From: Sphingomonas phyllosphaerae FA2
GTDB lineage: Bacteria; Pseudomonadota; Alphaproteobacteria; Sphingomonadales; Sphingomonadaceae
Assembly (NCBI RefSeq): GCF_000427645.1
Contig: NZ_KE386571.1
Coordinates: 2,165,454 to 2,229,453 of the forward strand
Reading direction: 5' to 3'
DNA: 64,000 bases
Positions 32,759-41,553 of this stretch are shown one piece after another. Position 1 is the stretch's first letter; each line of letters begins with the position of its first letter. A program made the position numbers and the translations under genes. Under the pieces are notes generated by a model. That model worked only from the letters and a program-made list of their open reading frames with translations. It made no database searches and was not told the DNA's origin.

Positions 32759-35058
32759 CACCCCCCCGCGCCACTTATCGCTTCCAGTTCCACAAGGACT
32801 TCACCTTCGCCGATGCCGAGGCGCTGGTGCCGTATCTCGACGATCTGGGCATCAGCCACGTCTATGCCTCGCCGGTGACGACAGCTGCGCCGGGCTCGAC
32901 GCACGGCTATGACGTGGTCGATCCGACGACGATCAACCCTGAGCTGGGCGGTGAGGCGGCGTTCCGCTCGCTGGTCGCGGCGCTGCGCGCGCGCGGGATG
33001 GGCATCATCATCGATATCGTGCCGAACCACATGGGGGTCGCGGGTGACAGCAACGCATGGTGGCGCGACGTGCTGGCGCGCGGGCCGGACAGCGACCATG
33101 CCGCGGTGTTCGACATCGACTGGCGCGAGCGCGTCGTGCTGCCGGTGCTCGGCGCGCCCTTGCCGGAGGCGCTGGCCAACGGTGACCTGACGCTGGAGCG
33201 TGACGGTGCGCGCTGGACGATCGTCGCTTATGGCGAGCATCGCTTCCCCGTGCGCGACGCGGATCAGGATACGGCCGACACGCTGCCACTCGCCGAGTTG
33301 CTCGCGCGGCAGCATTACCGGCTCGCTTATTGGCGGGTCGCCAACGACGAACTGAACTGGCGGCGTTTCTTCTCGATCAACGAGCTGGCGGGGGTGCGGA
33401 TCGAGGACCCGGCGGTGTTCGAGAAGACGCACGCGCTCTATTTCCGGCTGCACGACGAGGGGCTGATCGACGGGGTGCGCGTCGATCACGTCGACGGGCT
33501 GACCGATCCGATCGGCTATTGCCGCGCACTGCGGGCACGGCTCGGCGATAACGCGTGGATCGTGATCGAGAAAATCCTTGCCGCCGGTGAGCCGCAGCCG
33601 CTCGGCTGGGGCGTGGATGGCACCAGCGGCTATGACTTCATGGAACAGGTCGCGGCACTGCTCCACGATCCGGCCGGGGCGGAACCGCTCGGTGCCTTGT
33701 GGGAGGAGATCAGCGGGCGCAGCGCATCGTTCGAGCCCGAGGAATTCCAGGCGCGGCAGGACCTGTTGTCGTGGCAGTTCAGCGGGCAGCTCGACGCATG
33801 CGTCGCCGCCTTCCACGCGGTCGCGCCGGAGGGCGTCACGTCCGCGATGCTGCGTCGCGCGATCGAGCGGTTGCTGTGGGTGTTCCCGGTCTATCGCACC
33901 TATGGCCCCGCTGCGCCGGCCAGCGACGCCGCGATCCGGGCGGAGGCGTGCGCGCGGGTCGCCGAGCTGATCCCGCCGGGCGAGGCGCAGGTGGTCGATC
34001 TGGTGCTCTCATGGCTCGCGGGCGAAGGTCCGGTGGAGGCAGCGGATGCGGTGCGGCGCTTTCAGCAACTCTCCGCGCCGATCGCGGCCAAGGCGGTCGA
34101 GGACACCGGCTTCTATCGCTACGGTAGGTTGCTGTCGCGTAACGACGTCGGCTTCGATGCCGAGCGGATGGGGATGACGCCTGACGACTTCCACGCGCTG
34201 ATGCAGGCGCGCGCGCGCGACGTGCCGCACGCGATGCTGACCACCGCCACCCACGACCACAAGCGCGGCGAGGACACGCGCGCGCGGCTCGCGGCGATCA
34301 GTGCACACCCCGAGGCGTGGCGCGACGCGGCAACGGCGTGGCTGGAGCGCGACGACGGCGGGGTCGACGATGCCGACCGCTACATGCTGTTCCAGACGCT
34401 GGTCGGTGCATGGCCCGAGGATGGCGCCACCCCGGAGTTCGTCGACCGTGTAAATGCGTGGCAGCAAAAGGCACTGCGCGAGGCGAAGCTGCGCTCCTCA
34501 TGGGAAGCACCCGACGAGGAATATGAAGCGGCGGCGACCGCGCTGGTCGAGGCTTTGCCCGGTGATGCCGAGGCGCTGGCGCTGATCGCGAAGACGGTCG
34601 CGATGCTGGATGCGGCCGCACAGGACAATATGCTGGCGCAAGTACTGCTGCGCTACACCGCGCCGGGCGTGCCCGATCTGTATCAAGGGACCGAGTTCGC
34701 CGACCTCAGCCTCGTCGATCCCGACAATCGCCGGCCGGTCGATTACGACGCGCGGCGCGCGGCGTTGGCAGGCGACCCGCCGGCCAAGCTGCGGCTGATC
34801 GCCGACCTGCTACGGATGCGGCGCGACGATCCGGCCCTGTTCGCCGAGGGTTCGTACCTTCCCGCGCAAGTCGAGGGGCCCGGCGCGGCGCAGGTGCTTG
34901 CGTTCGAACGGCGGCACGACGGGCGTGTCGTGCGCGTCGCGGTGGCGCTGCATGGACAGCGCCCGGGTGCCGACACGTACGTCACCTTCAGTTCGGGTCA
35001 TCGCACCGACGCCGCGACGCTGTTCGGCAACGCGGCGATCTGGTACGAACGCAGCTGA
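32755..35058 (+). CDS. treY: Malto-oligosyltrehalose synthase TreY
   Basis: Protein of 767 aa. TreY isomerises the terminal alpha-1,4 bond of maltodextrin to the alpha,alpha-1,1 bond of trehalose. Family motifs are YRFQFHKDFTFADAEALVPY at the start, GSTHGYDVVDPTTINPELGG, IIIDIVPNHMGV, FFSINELAGVR, the nucleophile in VDHVDGLTDP, the acid/base in WIVIEKILAAGE, and TATHDHKRGEDTRARL. The C-terminus has GVPDLYQGTEFADLSLVDPD. The ATG overlaps the malQ stop. With TreZ downstream of GlgX, a complete maltodextrin-to-trehalose route is present. Confidence 0.96.
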   Translation: MTPPRATYRFQFHKDFTFADAEALVPYLDDLGISHVYASPVTTAAPGSTHGYDVVDPTTINPELGGEAAFRSLVAALRARGMGIIIDIVPNHMGVAGDSNAWWRDVLARGPDSDHAAVFDIDWRERVVLPVLGAPLPEALANGDLTLERDGARWTIVAYGEHRFPVRDADQDTADTLPLAELLARQHYRLAYWRVANDELNWRRFFSINELAGVRIEDPAVFEKTHALYFRLHDEGLIDGVRVDHVDGLTDPIGYCRALRARLGDNAWIVIEKILAAGEPQPLGWGVDGTSGYDFMEQVAALLHDPAGAEPLGALWEEISGRSASFEPEEFQARQDLLSWQFSGQLDACVAAFHAVAPEGVTSAMLRRAIERLLWVFPVYRTYGPAAPASDAAIRAEACARVAELIPPGEAQVVDLVLSWLAGEGPVEAADAVRRFQQLSAPIAAKAVEDTGFYRYGRLLSRNDVGFDAERMGMTPDDFHALMQARARDVPHAMLTTATHDHKRGEDTRARLAAISAHPEAWRDAATAWLERDDGGVDDADRYMLFQTLVGAWPEDGATPEFVDRVNAWQQKALREAKLRSSWEAPDEEYEAAATALVEALPGDAEALALIAKTVAMLDAAAQDNMLAQVLLRYTAPGVPDLYQGTEFADLSLVDPDNRRPVDYDARRAALAGDPPAKLRLIADLLRMRRDDPALFAEGSYLPAQVEGPGAAQVLAFERRHDGRVVRVAVALHGQRPGADTYVTFSSGHRTDAATLFGNAAIWYERS

Positions 35059-35243
35059 GCCGGTAACCGGACGTCGTCCCGATCGGGGGCGACGACGAAC
35101 GGCACGGGAGACGGAATGCGCCAGACGCGGCTCCTGAGTCACGCAATTGTCTTACATGACGTGCACGGCCCGACTCGGCCTTCCGGTGCGATCGTGTCCG
35201 GAACGGTGCAGCTATTCTCTAGATTTGTTCGGGATGGAGTTTG

Positions 35244-35888
35244 ATGTTCGCCTGGTTCCAGCGACTGTTGCCGAAGACCGGCAATTTCTTCGAGCAGTTC
35301 GAAGGACATGCCGCCATCGGCCTGGCCGCCGCGCGCGCCACCGCGCAATTGCTGGAGGGCGGGCCGGACCGTTCCGCGTTGCTGGTGGACATCAACAAGC
35401 GCGAAAATGAGGCCGACGAAATCACCCGCGACGTGCTGAAAAGCGTGCGCGCGACGTTTTTGACGCCGTTCGATCGCGGCGCGATCACCGCGCTGATCGG
35501 TGCGCTCGATGATACGATCGACGAAATGTACGCGGCCGCCTCGGCGATCGACCTGTACGGACTGACCGAATTCGCGCCCGAGATGCGCGAGATGGCGCAG
35601 GTGGCGGTCGATGCCGCCGGGCTGGCGGTCGAGGCGATGCCGCTGCTGCGCGACGTCAGCCGCAACGGCCCGCGGCTGCACGAACTGACCGAGCAGCTGA
35701 TCCGGCTGGAAGGCCGCGCCGACGATTGCCACGCCGCCGGGCTGCGCCGCTCGCTGGGGCAATATGGCAAGAGCGACACGCTGCGCTTCGTCGTCGAGCG
35801 TGAGATCTACAAGCATCTGGAGCGGATCCTCGATGCGTTCGAGGATGTCGCCGACGAGATCGACGGCATCGTCATCGACCACGCCTGA
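35244..35888 (+). CDS. DUF47 family PhoU-like protein
   Basis: Protein of 214 aa. The ATG at 35244 follows GGAGTTTG; an in-frame TTG at 35241 precedes it. All-helical PhoU-like fold: FFEQFEGHAAIGLAAARATA, NKRENEADEITRDVL, TFLTPFDRGAITALI and LERILDAFEDVADEIDGIV. The two ENEAD and EDVADE segments are the metal-binding Asp/Glu clusters of this family. DUF47 proteins pair with PiT phosphate carriers, here 18 bp downstream, and probably modulate transport. I looked for a Pho box upstream and found none I would defend. Confidence 0.92.
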   Translation: MFAWFQRLLPKTGNFFEQFEGHAAIGLAAARATAQLLEGGPDRSALLVDINKRENEADEITRDVLKSVRATFLTPFDRGAITALIGALDDTIDEMYAAASAIDLYGLTEFAPEMREMAQVAVDAAGLAVEAMPLLRDVSRNGPRLHELTEQLIRLEGRADDCHAAGLRRSLGQYGKSDTLRFVVEREIYKHLERILDAFEDVADEIDGIVIDHA

Positions 35889-35906
35889 CGCCCGGTCGAC
35901 GCTCCC

Positions 35907-36920
35907 ATGCACGAACTCGCCTTTCCCCTGTTGGTCGGCCTTATTCTGGTCGCGCTGGCGTTCGATTATCTCAACGGACTGCACGACGCCGCCAATTCGA
36001 TCGCGACGGTGGTCGCCACGCGGCTGCTGTCGCCGGTCAAGGCGGTGGCCTTCGCGGCGTTCTTCAACTTCGCCGCCTATTTCCTGACGCTTGCGGTGCC
36101 CAGCCTCCATGCGGTGGCGGAGACGATCGGTAAGGGCCTGATCGATAAAGACGTCATCACGCCGGCGGTGATCTTCGGCGCGCTGGGCGGGGCGATGACG
36201 TGGAACGTCATCACCTGGCTCAAGGGCATTCCGTCGTCGAGCAGCCACGCGCTGGTCGGCGGGTTGGTCGGCGCGGGCGTCGCGCATGCCGGGATGACCG
36301 GGGTGAAATGGGCCGGGCTCAACAAGACGTTGCTGGCGATCGTGCTGTCGCCGGTGATCGGCATGTTCCTCGCGATGCTGGTGATGTTGCTGTCGAGCTG
36401 GGCGTTGCGCCGCTCGACCGCGCCGCAGGCGGAGCGCAGCTTCCGCGCGCTGCATCTCGCATCCTCGGCGGCCTATTCGCTGAGCCACGGGCTCAACGAC
36501 GCGCAGAAGACGATGGGGATCATCACCGTCCTGCTTTATTCGACCGGCTATCTGACCGGGCCGTTCGAGGTGCCGCACTGGGTGGCGATCAGCTGCTACA
36601 TCGCGATCGCGCTGGGCACGATGACCGGCGGCTGGCGGATCATCGAGACGATGGGCTCGCGGATCACGCGGCTGTCGCAGCATCAGGGGTTCAGCGCCTC
36701 GCTGGCCGGATCGATCGTGGTGTTCAGCGCCTCGACGCTCGGCATTCCGGTATCGACCACACATACGATCACCGGATCGATCATCGGCGCGGGCGTCTCG
36801 CGGCGCGCCTCCGCGGTGCGCTGGGGCGTGGCGAAGAATGTCGTCGTCGCGTGGGTCATCACGATCCCGGCGTCGGCAGTGGTCGGGGCACTGGTGTATT
36901 CGACGACGTTGCTGTTCTGA
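35907..36920 (+). CDS. Low-affinity inorganic phosphate transporter (PiT family)
   Basis: Protein of 337 aa with about ten hydrophobic helices. The two PiT repeats are seen as FDYLNGLHDAANSIATVVATR near the N-terminus and LSHGLNDAQKTMGIITVLL near residue 200, each with the GxNDA(A/Q)N-like signature. GIPSSSSHALVGGLVGAG and GIPVSTTHTITGSIIGAG are the matching second motifs. It transports phosphate, probably as a metal complex, by proton symport. It lies 18 bp downstream of the DUF47 gene, so the pair is an operon. Confidence 0.94.
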   Translation: MHELAFPLLVGLILVALAFDYLNGLHDAANSIATVVATRLLSPVKAVAFAAFFNFAAYFLTLAVPSLHAVAETIGKGLIDKDVITPAVIFGALGGAMTWNVITWLKGIPSSSSHALVGGLVGAGVAHAGMTGVKWAGLNKTLLAIVLSPVIGMFLAMLVMLLSSWALRRSTAPQAERSFRALHLASSAAYSLSHGLNDAQKTMGIITVLLYSTGYLTGPFEVPHWVAISCYIAIALGTMTGGWRIIETMGSRITRLSQHQGFSASLAGSIVVFSASTLGIPVSTTHTITGSIIGAGVSRRASAVRWGVAKNVVVAWVITIPASAVVGALVYSTTLLF

Positions 36921-36986
36921 CGCCGGATCGACGTGCGGGCTTCTCGAAGGCTTGCATCTGCCAACCCGAGCAACTTTCTCCTTCCT

Positions 36987-37066
36987 CGTCGCGGACTTGA
37001 TCCGCAACCCCGCTCCATCGGACTGCTAAAAAAAGAAGTGGGGTCCCGGATCAAGTCCGGGACGAC
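36987..37066. repeat. Family B inverted repeat, copy B2
   Basis: CGTCGCGGACTTGATCCGC at the left pairs with GGTCCCGGATCAAGTCCGGG and GACGAC at the right, with a run of seven A residues in the loop. It lies just after the phosphate transporter gene, and may end its transcript. Confidence 0.72.
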
Positions 37067-37154
37067 AGGAAGGGCGTGAACCCCTTACGGTACCAACAAG
37101 GATCGAAACCAGCCGTTACGGATTGGTAACATCAATCAGGGGACGGAGACCGGC

Positions 37155-38615
37155 GTGCGGCGCGTGTTGTTCATTTTCGTGCTGCTCGCCGCGGGGTGTG
37201 CGCGGCATGATCCGTCCCCTGCCCCGCCGCGTGTCGAAAGCGCGATCGCGCCCTTCCCCGACCAGACCTCGACGATCGTCGTGCCGATGACCGCGCGGCT
37301 CGATCAGCTCGAGCGCGGGCTCGACAAGGAAACGCCGCGCGTGCTGTGGACGATCGACGAGCATCGCGACCGGTGCGTCAAGGGCAAGCGCGTCGACCTC
37401 GGCATCGGCAAGGTCAAGGTGACGCCCGACCTCGGCTGTCGGCTGGTCGGGCAAGTGACCCGCGGCGCGATCCAGGTGTCCGGCGCGGGCGAGCGGCTCG
37501 ACATCACCATGCCCGTGTCCGCGGTGATCCATGTCCGCGACATCGGCGGGGTGCTGGGCGAGACGGTGACCGCGCGCGCCTTGGTGCATGCGACCGGCAA
37601 GCTGGCGATCGTCGGCAATTGGCAGCCGCGCGCAACGCTCAACCTCGCCTATGACTGGCGCGAGCCGCCGGGGATCGAGATCGCCGGACAGCGGATCACC
37701 TTCACCAGCCGCGCGGACCAGAAACTGAAGCGCGTCGTCGCCAAACTGGAGCGCGATCTGCCGCGCGAGGTGGCGAAGCTCGATCTGCGCGCGCAACTGG
37801 ACGGTGCGTGGCGGCACGGCTTCACGGTCGTCGAACTCAGCAAACGCAACCCGCCCGCCTGGATGCGCATCGTGCCGCGCGCCTTGGGGGTCGGCGGCTA
37901 CCGGATCGATGGACGGCAGTTGCAGTTGACGCTGGCCGCCGAGGCGCTGACGCAGACGTTCGTCGGCAAGCGCCCCGCCGATCCGACGCCCGCACCGCTG
38001 CCGCCGCCGTCGCGCGTCGCCGGGCAGCCGGGGCTGCGGTTCTTCATCCCGGTGCTCGCCGATTATGCACAACTGGAACCGGTGGTGTTGCGCACGCTGC
38101 GCAAGCTGGCGGCCAAGGGCATCTCGCTGACGGGGGTCGGTCCGGTCGACGTCGATTTCGGCAAGGTCACGGTCTATGCCACCACCAACAACCGGCTGGC
38201 GGTGGGCGTGACCGCGCGCGTCGTGCCGCGCGACCGCGCGTTTCCGGCGACCAGCGGCGAGGCGTGGCTGACCGCGCAGCCGTATAATGACGAGAATTCG
38301 CAGCTGGTGCGCGCGCGCGACGTCCAACTCGCCGCCGATACCGACTCCGACGCGGTCGACCTGATCGTCAGCCTCGTCGACGCCACGCAGGTGCAGCAGG
38401 CGGTGGCGCTGGCATTGCAGCACGATTTCGCGCCCGATTATCAGCACGTACTCGGCAAGGCGCAGGCGGCGATCGGCGCGCGGCAGGAGGGCGACTTCTT
38501 CCTGTCGACCGATGTGACGCGGGTGTCGACCGGGCGGTTGCAGGTGACCGGCGCCGGGCTGTTCCTGCCGGTGCGTGCCGAGGGCGCCGCGCGGATCGCG
38601 TATCGGCCGCGGTGA
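37155..38615 (+). CDS. DUF4403 family lipoprotein
   Basis: Protein of 486 aa with a GTG start at 37155, 6 nt after GGAG. The N-terminus RRVLFIFVLLAAGC carries a lipobox (LAAG before C15), so it is probably anchored to the outer or inner membrane on the periplasmic side. DUF4403 proteins are built from long beta-rich repeats of a tubular or lipid-binding type; here PVSAVIHVRDIGGVLG and DWREPPGIEIAGQRITFTS occur in the first half and a related pattern in the second. Function is unknown. A family A repeat separates it from the convergent outer-membrane protein gene. Confidence 0.8.
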   Translation: MRRVLFIFVLLAAGCARHDPSPAPPRVESAIAPFPDQTSTIVVPMTARLDQLERGLDKETPRVLWTIDEHRDRCVKGKRVDLGIGKVKVTPDLGCRLVGQVTRGAIQVSGAGERLDITMPVSAVIHVRDIGGVLGETVTARALVHATGKLAIVGNWQPRATLNLAYDWREPPGIEIAGQRITFTSRADQKLKRVVAKLERDLPREVAKLDLRAQLDGAWRHGFTVVELSKRNPPAWMRIVPRALGVGGYRIDGRQLQLTLAAEALTQTFVGKRPADPTPAPLPPPSRVAGQPGLRFFIPVLADYAQLEPVVLRTLRKLAAKGISLTGVGPVDVDFGKVTVYATTNNRLAVGVTARVVPRDRAFPATSGEAWLTAQPYNDENSQLVRARDVQLAADTDSDAVDLIVSLVDATQVQQAVALALQHDFAPDYQHVLGKAQAAIGARQEGDFFLSTDVTRVSTGRLQVTGAGLFLPVRAEGAARIAYRPR

Positions 38616-38626
38616 GGCCCTGCGCG

Positions 38627-38703
38627 AAGTTGCGAGCGGAGCGAAGCGATCCGGGAGCGCACCAAGACGCCCTGGATTGCTTCGCTCCGCTCGCAATGAC
38701 GAC
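38627..38703. repeat. Family A inverted repeat, copy A4
   Basis: AGTTGCGAGCGGAGCGAAGC at the left pairs with GCTTCGCTCCGCTCGCAATG at the right. It sits between the convergent DUF4403 and outer-membrane protein genes, as A3 does between another convergent pair. Confidence 0.78.
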
Positions 38704-38708
38704 GTTAG

Positions 38709-39383
38709 TTAGAAGCGCCAGCCGAGCGCCAGTTGCACGATCGGCCAGACCTTTACCTTGTCGACATCCTTCTGGAGCGACACGCGTTCGCGCTCCAGCG
38801 CGGCCTGGAAAGCGGGATCGTCACGCAGCGTCCCGCTCGACTGGAAACGCTCGATCCGGTACGCACCCTGGAACAGCGCGCCGAATTCAGTCCCGAAATA
38901 AAAGCCGGTGCGGTTCTTGCCCGCCCAGCCGAACGTCAGCGCGGGTGCGAACTTCTTGACGTTCGCACGGCCGCTGATCCGTCCGACCTCGGCTGCGGTA
39001 TAATCCTCCTCGCCGATCGTGGTCTCACCGCTGGGCGTCAAGCCGACGTCGACGCGACTGCGGTTGATCCTTGCGCCCGCCGAGAGCCGGAACGCGCCGC
39101 CGAACGGATAGACGTCGGCCATCCCGCCGAACGACTTCAGCCGGACCTTGGCATCGTATTTCTCTTCGTCGGACTCGGCGGTGCCGTTGCCGGTCAGAAA
39201 ACCGGCCCCGGCGCGGATACCGAGATGATCGTTGAAGCGCACGCCCAGCTCCGGGCCGATACCCAGCGTTCCCACCGTCACCGCGGCGCGGACGTGCGTG
39301 CCGTTGTCGGCGTTCTGTGCGCGTGCCGGGGTCGTGCCCAGCATCAGTCCAGCCGCCAGCGCGGCCGCCCCCATCGTCTTCAT
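38709..39383 (-). CDS. Putative outer-membrane beta-barrel protein
   Basis: Protein of 224 aa. It has a cleavable signal peptide (KTMGAAALAAGLMLGTTPARA, before QNADN), alternating-hydrophobicity strands (LGIGPELGVRFNDHLGIRAG, LKSFGGMADVYPF, FRLSAGARINRS, ALTFGWAG) and a terminal aromatic (LALGWRF), the signal recognised by the Bam machinery. It resembles small eight-strand barrel proteins, but I cannot name a family. A coiled stretch (ERERVSLQKDVDKVK) near the C-terminus is unusual for a barrel and recurs in some annotated sphingomonad hypotheticals. Function is unknown. Confidence 0.7.
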   Translation of the reverse strand: MKTMGAAALAAGLMLGTTPARAQNADNGTHVRAAVTVGTLGIGPELGVRFNDHLGIRAGAGFLTGNGTAESDEEKYDAKVRLKSFGGMADVYPFGGAFRLSAGARINRSRVDVGLTPSGETTIGEEDYTAAEVGRISGRANVKKFAPALTFGWAGKNRTGFYFGTEFGALFQGAYRIERFQSSGTLRDDPAFQAALERERVSLQKDVDKVKVWPIVQLALGWRF

Positions 39384-39487
39384 CTTATCCCCCTGTCAGG
39401 CCGCCCCCCGGCGGCTCGATCACGCCCTTGTGCGATTTTGCGCGCTGCGTCTTACCCTGAATCAATTAGGGCGATCAGTTTCCTGCA

Positions 39488-40975
39488 TCAGAAGCCGGCA
39501 TAATCCGAGAAGCGCGTAATCGTCGGGTCGAATTTCAGCACCACCTTGCCGGTCGCGCCGTGACGCTGCTTGGCGACGATCAGCTCGGCGAGGCCGTAGA
39601 CGCGCTCCATGTCCGCCGCCCAGCGCGCGTGATCCTCGAACACCTTGGCCTCGTCGCCCTCCATCGGGCGCTTGGGCTCGCGCTGCGCCGTGTAATAATC
39701 CTCGCGGAAGACGAACCACACCATGTCGGCGTCCTGCTCGATCGACCCCGATTCGCGCAGATCCGAGAGCATCGGGCGCTTGTCCTCGCGGCTTTCGACC
39801 GCACGGCTGAGCTGCGACAGCGCGAGCACGGGGACGTTCATGTCCTTCGCCAAGGTCTTGAGCCCGCGCGAAATCTCCGAGATTTCCTGCACGCGGTTGC
39901 CGTCGCCCTTGCCCGAGCCGGTCAGCAGCTGGAGATAGTCGACCACCACCAGCCCGATCTCGTTATTATGCCGGCGCTGGAGCCGGCGGACGCGGGTGTG
40001 GAGCGAGGCGATCGTGAGGCCGCCGGTATCGTCGATGAAGAACGGCAGGTTTTCCAGCTCCGCCGCCGCCGCCGCGAGTTGCTCGAACTCGGCCTTGCTG
40101 ATCTTGCCCATGCGCAGCGCCTCGGAACTGATCCGCGATTGTTCGGCGAGGATACGCGTCGCGAGCTGGTCGGCGCTCATTTCGAGGCTGAAGAACGCGA
40201 CCTTCGCGCCGACCGACTTCGACGGCGGGATGCCGTCGCGCATGTCGCGCATCCAGCGTTGCGCGGCGTTGAAGGCGATGTTCGTCGCGAGCGAGGTCTT
40301 GCCCATGCCGGGACGCCCGGCGAGGATCATGAGATCGCTGTGGTGCATGCCGCCGATCTTGGAATTGACCGAATCGAGCCCGGTGGTGACGCCCGAGAGA
40401 TTGCCGCCCCAGTTGAGCGCCTTCTCGGCCATCTTGACCGCCATCGTGCTGGCCTGCGCGAAGCTCTTGACGCTGTTCTCGGCCCCGCCGTCGGCGGCGA
40501 CGCGATAGAGTTCCTCCTCGGCGGCCTCGATCTGCGCGCGCGGGTTGACCTCCTCGCTGGTGTCCATCGCGCGATCGACCATCGAATGGCCGACCGAGAC
40601 GAGCGTGCGCAGCATCGCGAGATCGTAGATCTGCGTCGCGAACTGCCGCGCGCCGATCAGCCCCGCGCCCGACCCGGTGAGGCTGGCGAGATAGGCGACC
40701 CCGCCCAGCTCCTTCATGCCCTCGTCGGCCTCGAACATCGGGCGCAGCGTCACGGGGGTGGCGAGCATGTCCTGCGATCGCAGCGACTTGATCGCGGCGA
40801 AGATGCGACCGTGGACTGGCTCGTAAAAGTGCATCGGCTCGAGGCGGTCGACGATGTCGTCGGCCAGCCGATTGTCGATCATCATCGCGCCGAGCATCGC
40901 GGCCTCGGCCTCGACGTTGCGGGGCAGGTGGACGGGTTCGGCCGAAGCCGGTTGCGGGAATGCCAGAGTCGCCAT
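39488..40975 (-). CDS. dnaB: Replicative DNA helicase DnaB
   Basis: Protein of 495 aa from the ATG at 40973-40975, with GGGGAA just upstream. The N-terminal DnaB domain (LPRNVEAEAAMLGAMMIDN, VHGRIFAAIKSL) interacts with primase. The RecA-like ATPase has Walker A in LAGRPGMGKTSLATNIAFN, then FFSLEMSADQLATR, Walker B in LVVVDYLQLL, ISRGLKTLAKDMNVPVLALS and the C-terminal LRESGSIEQDADMVWFVFRE. It unwinds the replication fork as a hexamer. It is divergent from UPF0262 (85 bp between starts). Confidence 0.97.
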   Translation of the reverse strand: MATLAFPQPASAEPVHLPRNVEAEAAMLGAMMIDNRLADDIVDRLEPMHFYEPVHGRIFAAIKSLRSQDMLATPVTLRPMFEADEGMKELGGVAYLASLTGSGAGLIGARQFATQIYDLAMLRTLVSVGHSMVDRAMDTSEEVNPRAQIEAAEEELYRVAADGGAENSVKSFAQASTMAVKMAEKALNWGGNLSGVTTGLDSVNSKIGGMHHSDLMILAGRPGMGKTSLATNIAFNAAQRWMRDMRDGIPPSKSVGAKVAFFSLEMSADQLATRILAEQSRISSEALRMGKISKAEFEQLAAAAAELENLPFFIDDTGGLTIASLHTRVRRLQRRHNNEIGLVVVDYLQLLTGSGKGDGNRVQEISEISRGLKTLAKDMNVPVLALSQLSRAVESREDKRPMLSDLRESGSIEQDADMVWFVFREDYYTAQREPKRPMEGDEAKVFEDHARWAADMERVYGLAELIVAKQRHGATGKVVLKFDPTITRFSDYAGF

Positions 40976-41060
40976 TTCCCCGGCTATAGTCGATCGCGGC
41001 GCATCGCATAACCGGGGAACGACGTTGTCGCGGCGCGACTTCGGCTTTAACGGGACACGG

Positions 41061-41543
41061 ATGGCCGATCCGCGGATCATCGACATCGAACTCGACGAGC
41101 GCACGATCCTGTGGCGCTCGGCCGATATCGAGCAGGAACGGCGGATCGCGATCTTCGACCTGATCGAGGACAATCACTTCGCGCCGCAACGCGAACAGCC
41201 CGACGGTTATGCCGGGCCATATCGCGTTAAGCTGGGCGTCGAGGAAGGGCGGCTGGCGATCCAGATCGCGCGCGAGGACGGCACCCCGCTGGAGACGCTG
41301 GTGCTGGGGCTGGCGCGATTCCGGCGGCCGATCCGCGACTATTTCGCGATCTGCGACAGTTACTTCCAGGCGATCCGTCAGTCGACGCCCGCGCAGATCG
41401 AGACGGTCGACATGGCGCGGCGGGGTATTCACAACGAGGCGGCCGAGCTGCTGCGCGAGCGGCTGGACGGCAAGATCGATATCGATTTCGACACGGCGCG
41501 GCGGCTGTTCACGCTGATCTGCGTCCTGCACATCAAGGCTTGA
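41061..41543 (+). CDS. UPF0262 family protein
   Basis: Protein of 160 aa. The ATG at 41061 follows CGGGACACGG. UPF0262 is a conserved alphaproteobacterial family; the segments EQERRIAIFDLIEDNHFAP, YRVKLGVEEGRLAIQI, FRRPIRDYFAICDSYFQAI and RRGIHNEAAELLRERLDGKI match it throughout. The fold is probably compact alpha/beta with no membrane segment. Function is unknown. A GH25-like gene follows after 10 bp, so the two are probably co-transcribed. Confidence 0.88.
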   Translation: MADPRIIDIELDERTILWRSADIEQERRIAIFDLIEDNHFAPQREQPDGYAGPYRVKLGVEEGRLAIQIAREDGTPLETLVLGLARFRRPIRDYFAICDSYFQAIRQSTPAQIETVDMARRGIHNEAAELLRERLDGKIDIDFDTARRLFTLICVLHIKA

Positions 41544-41553
41544 GTTACGGATT

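Noticed and set aside
35059..35243. A Pho box upstream of the DUF47-PiT operon
   Set aside because: No pair of CTGTCAT-like half-sites with 4-nt spacing is visible; the closest match (TTGTCTTACATGACG) is too weak.
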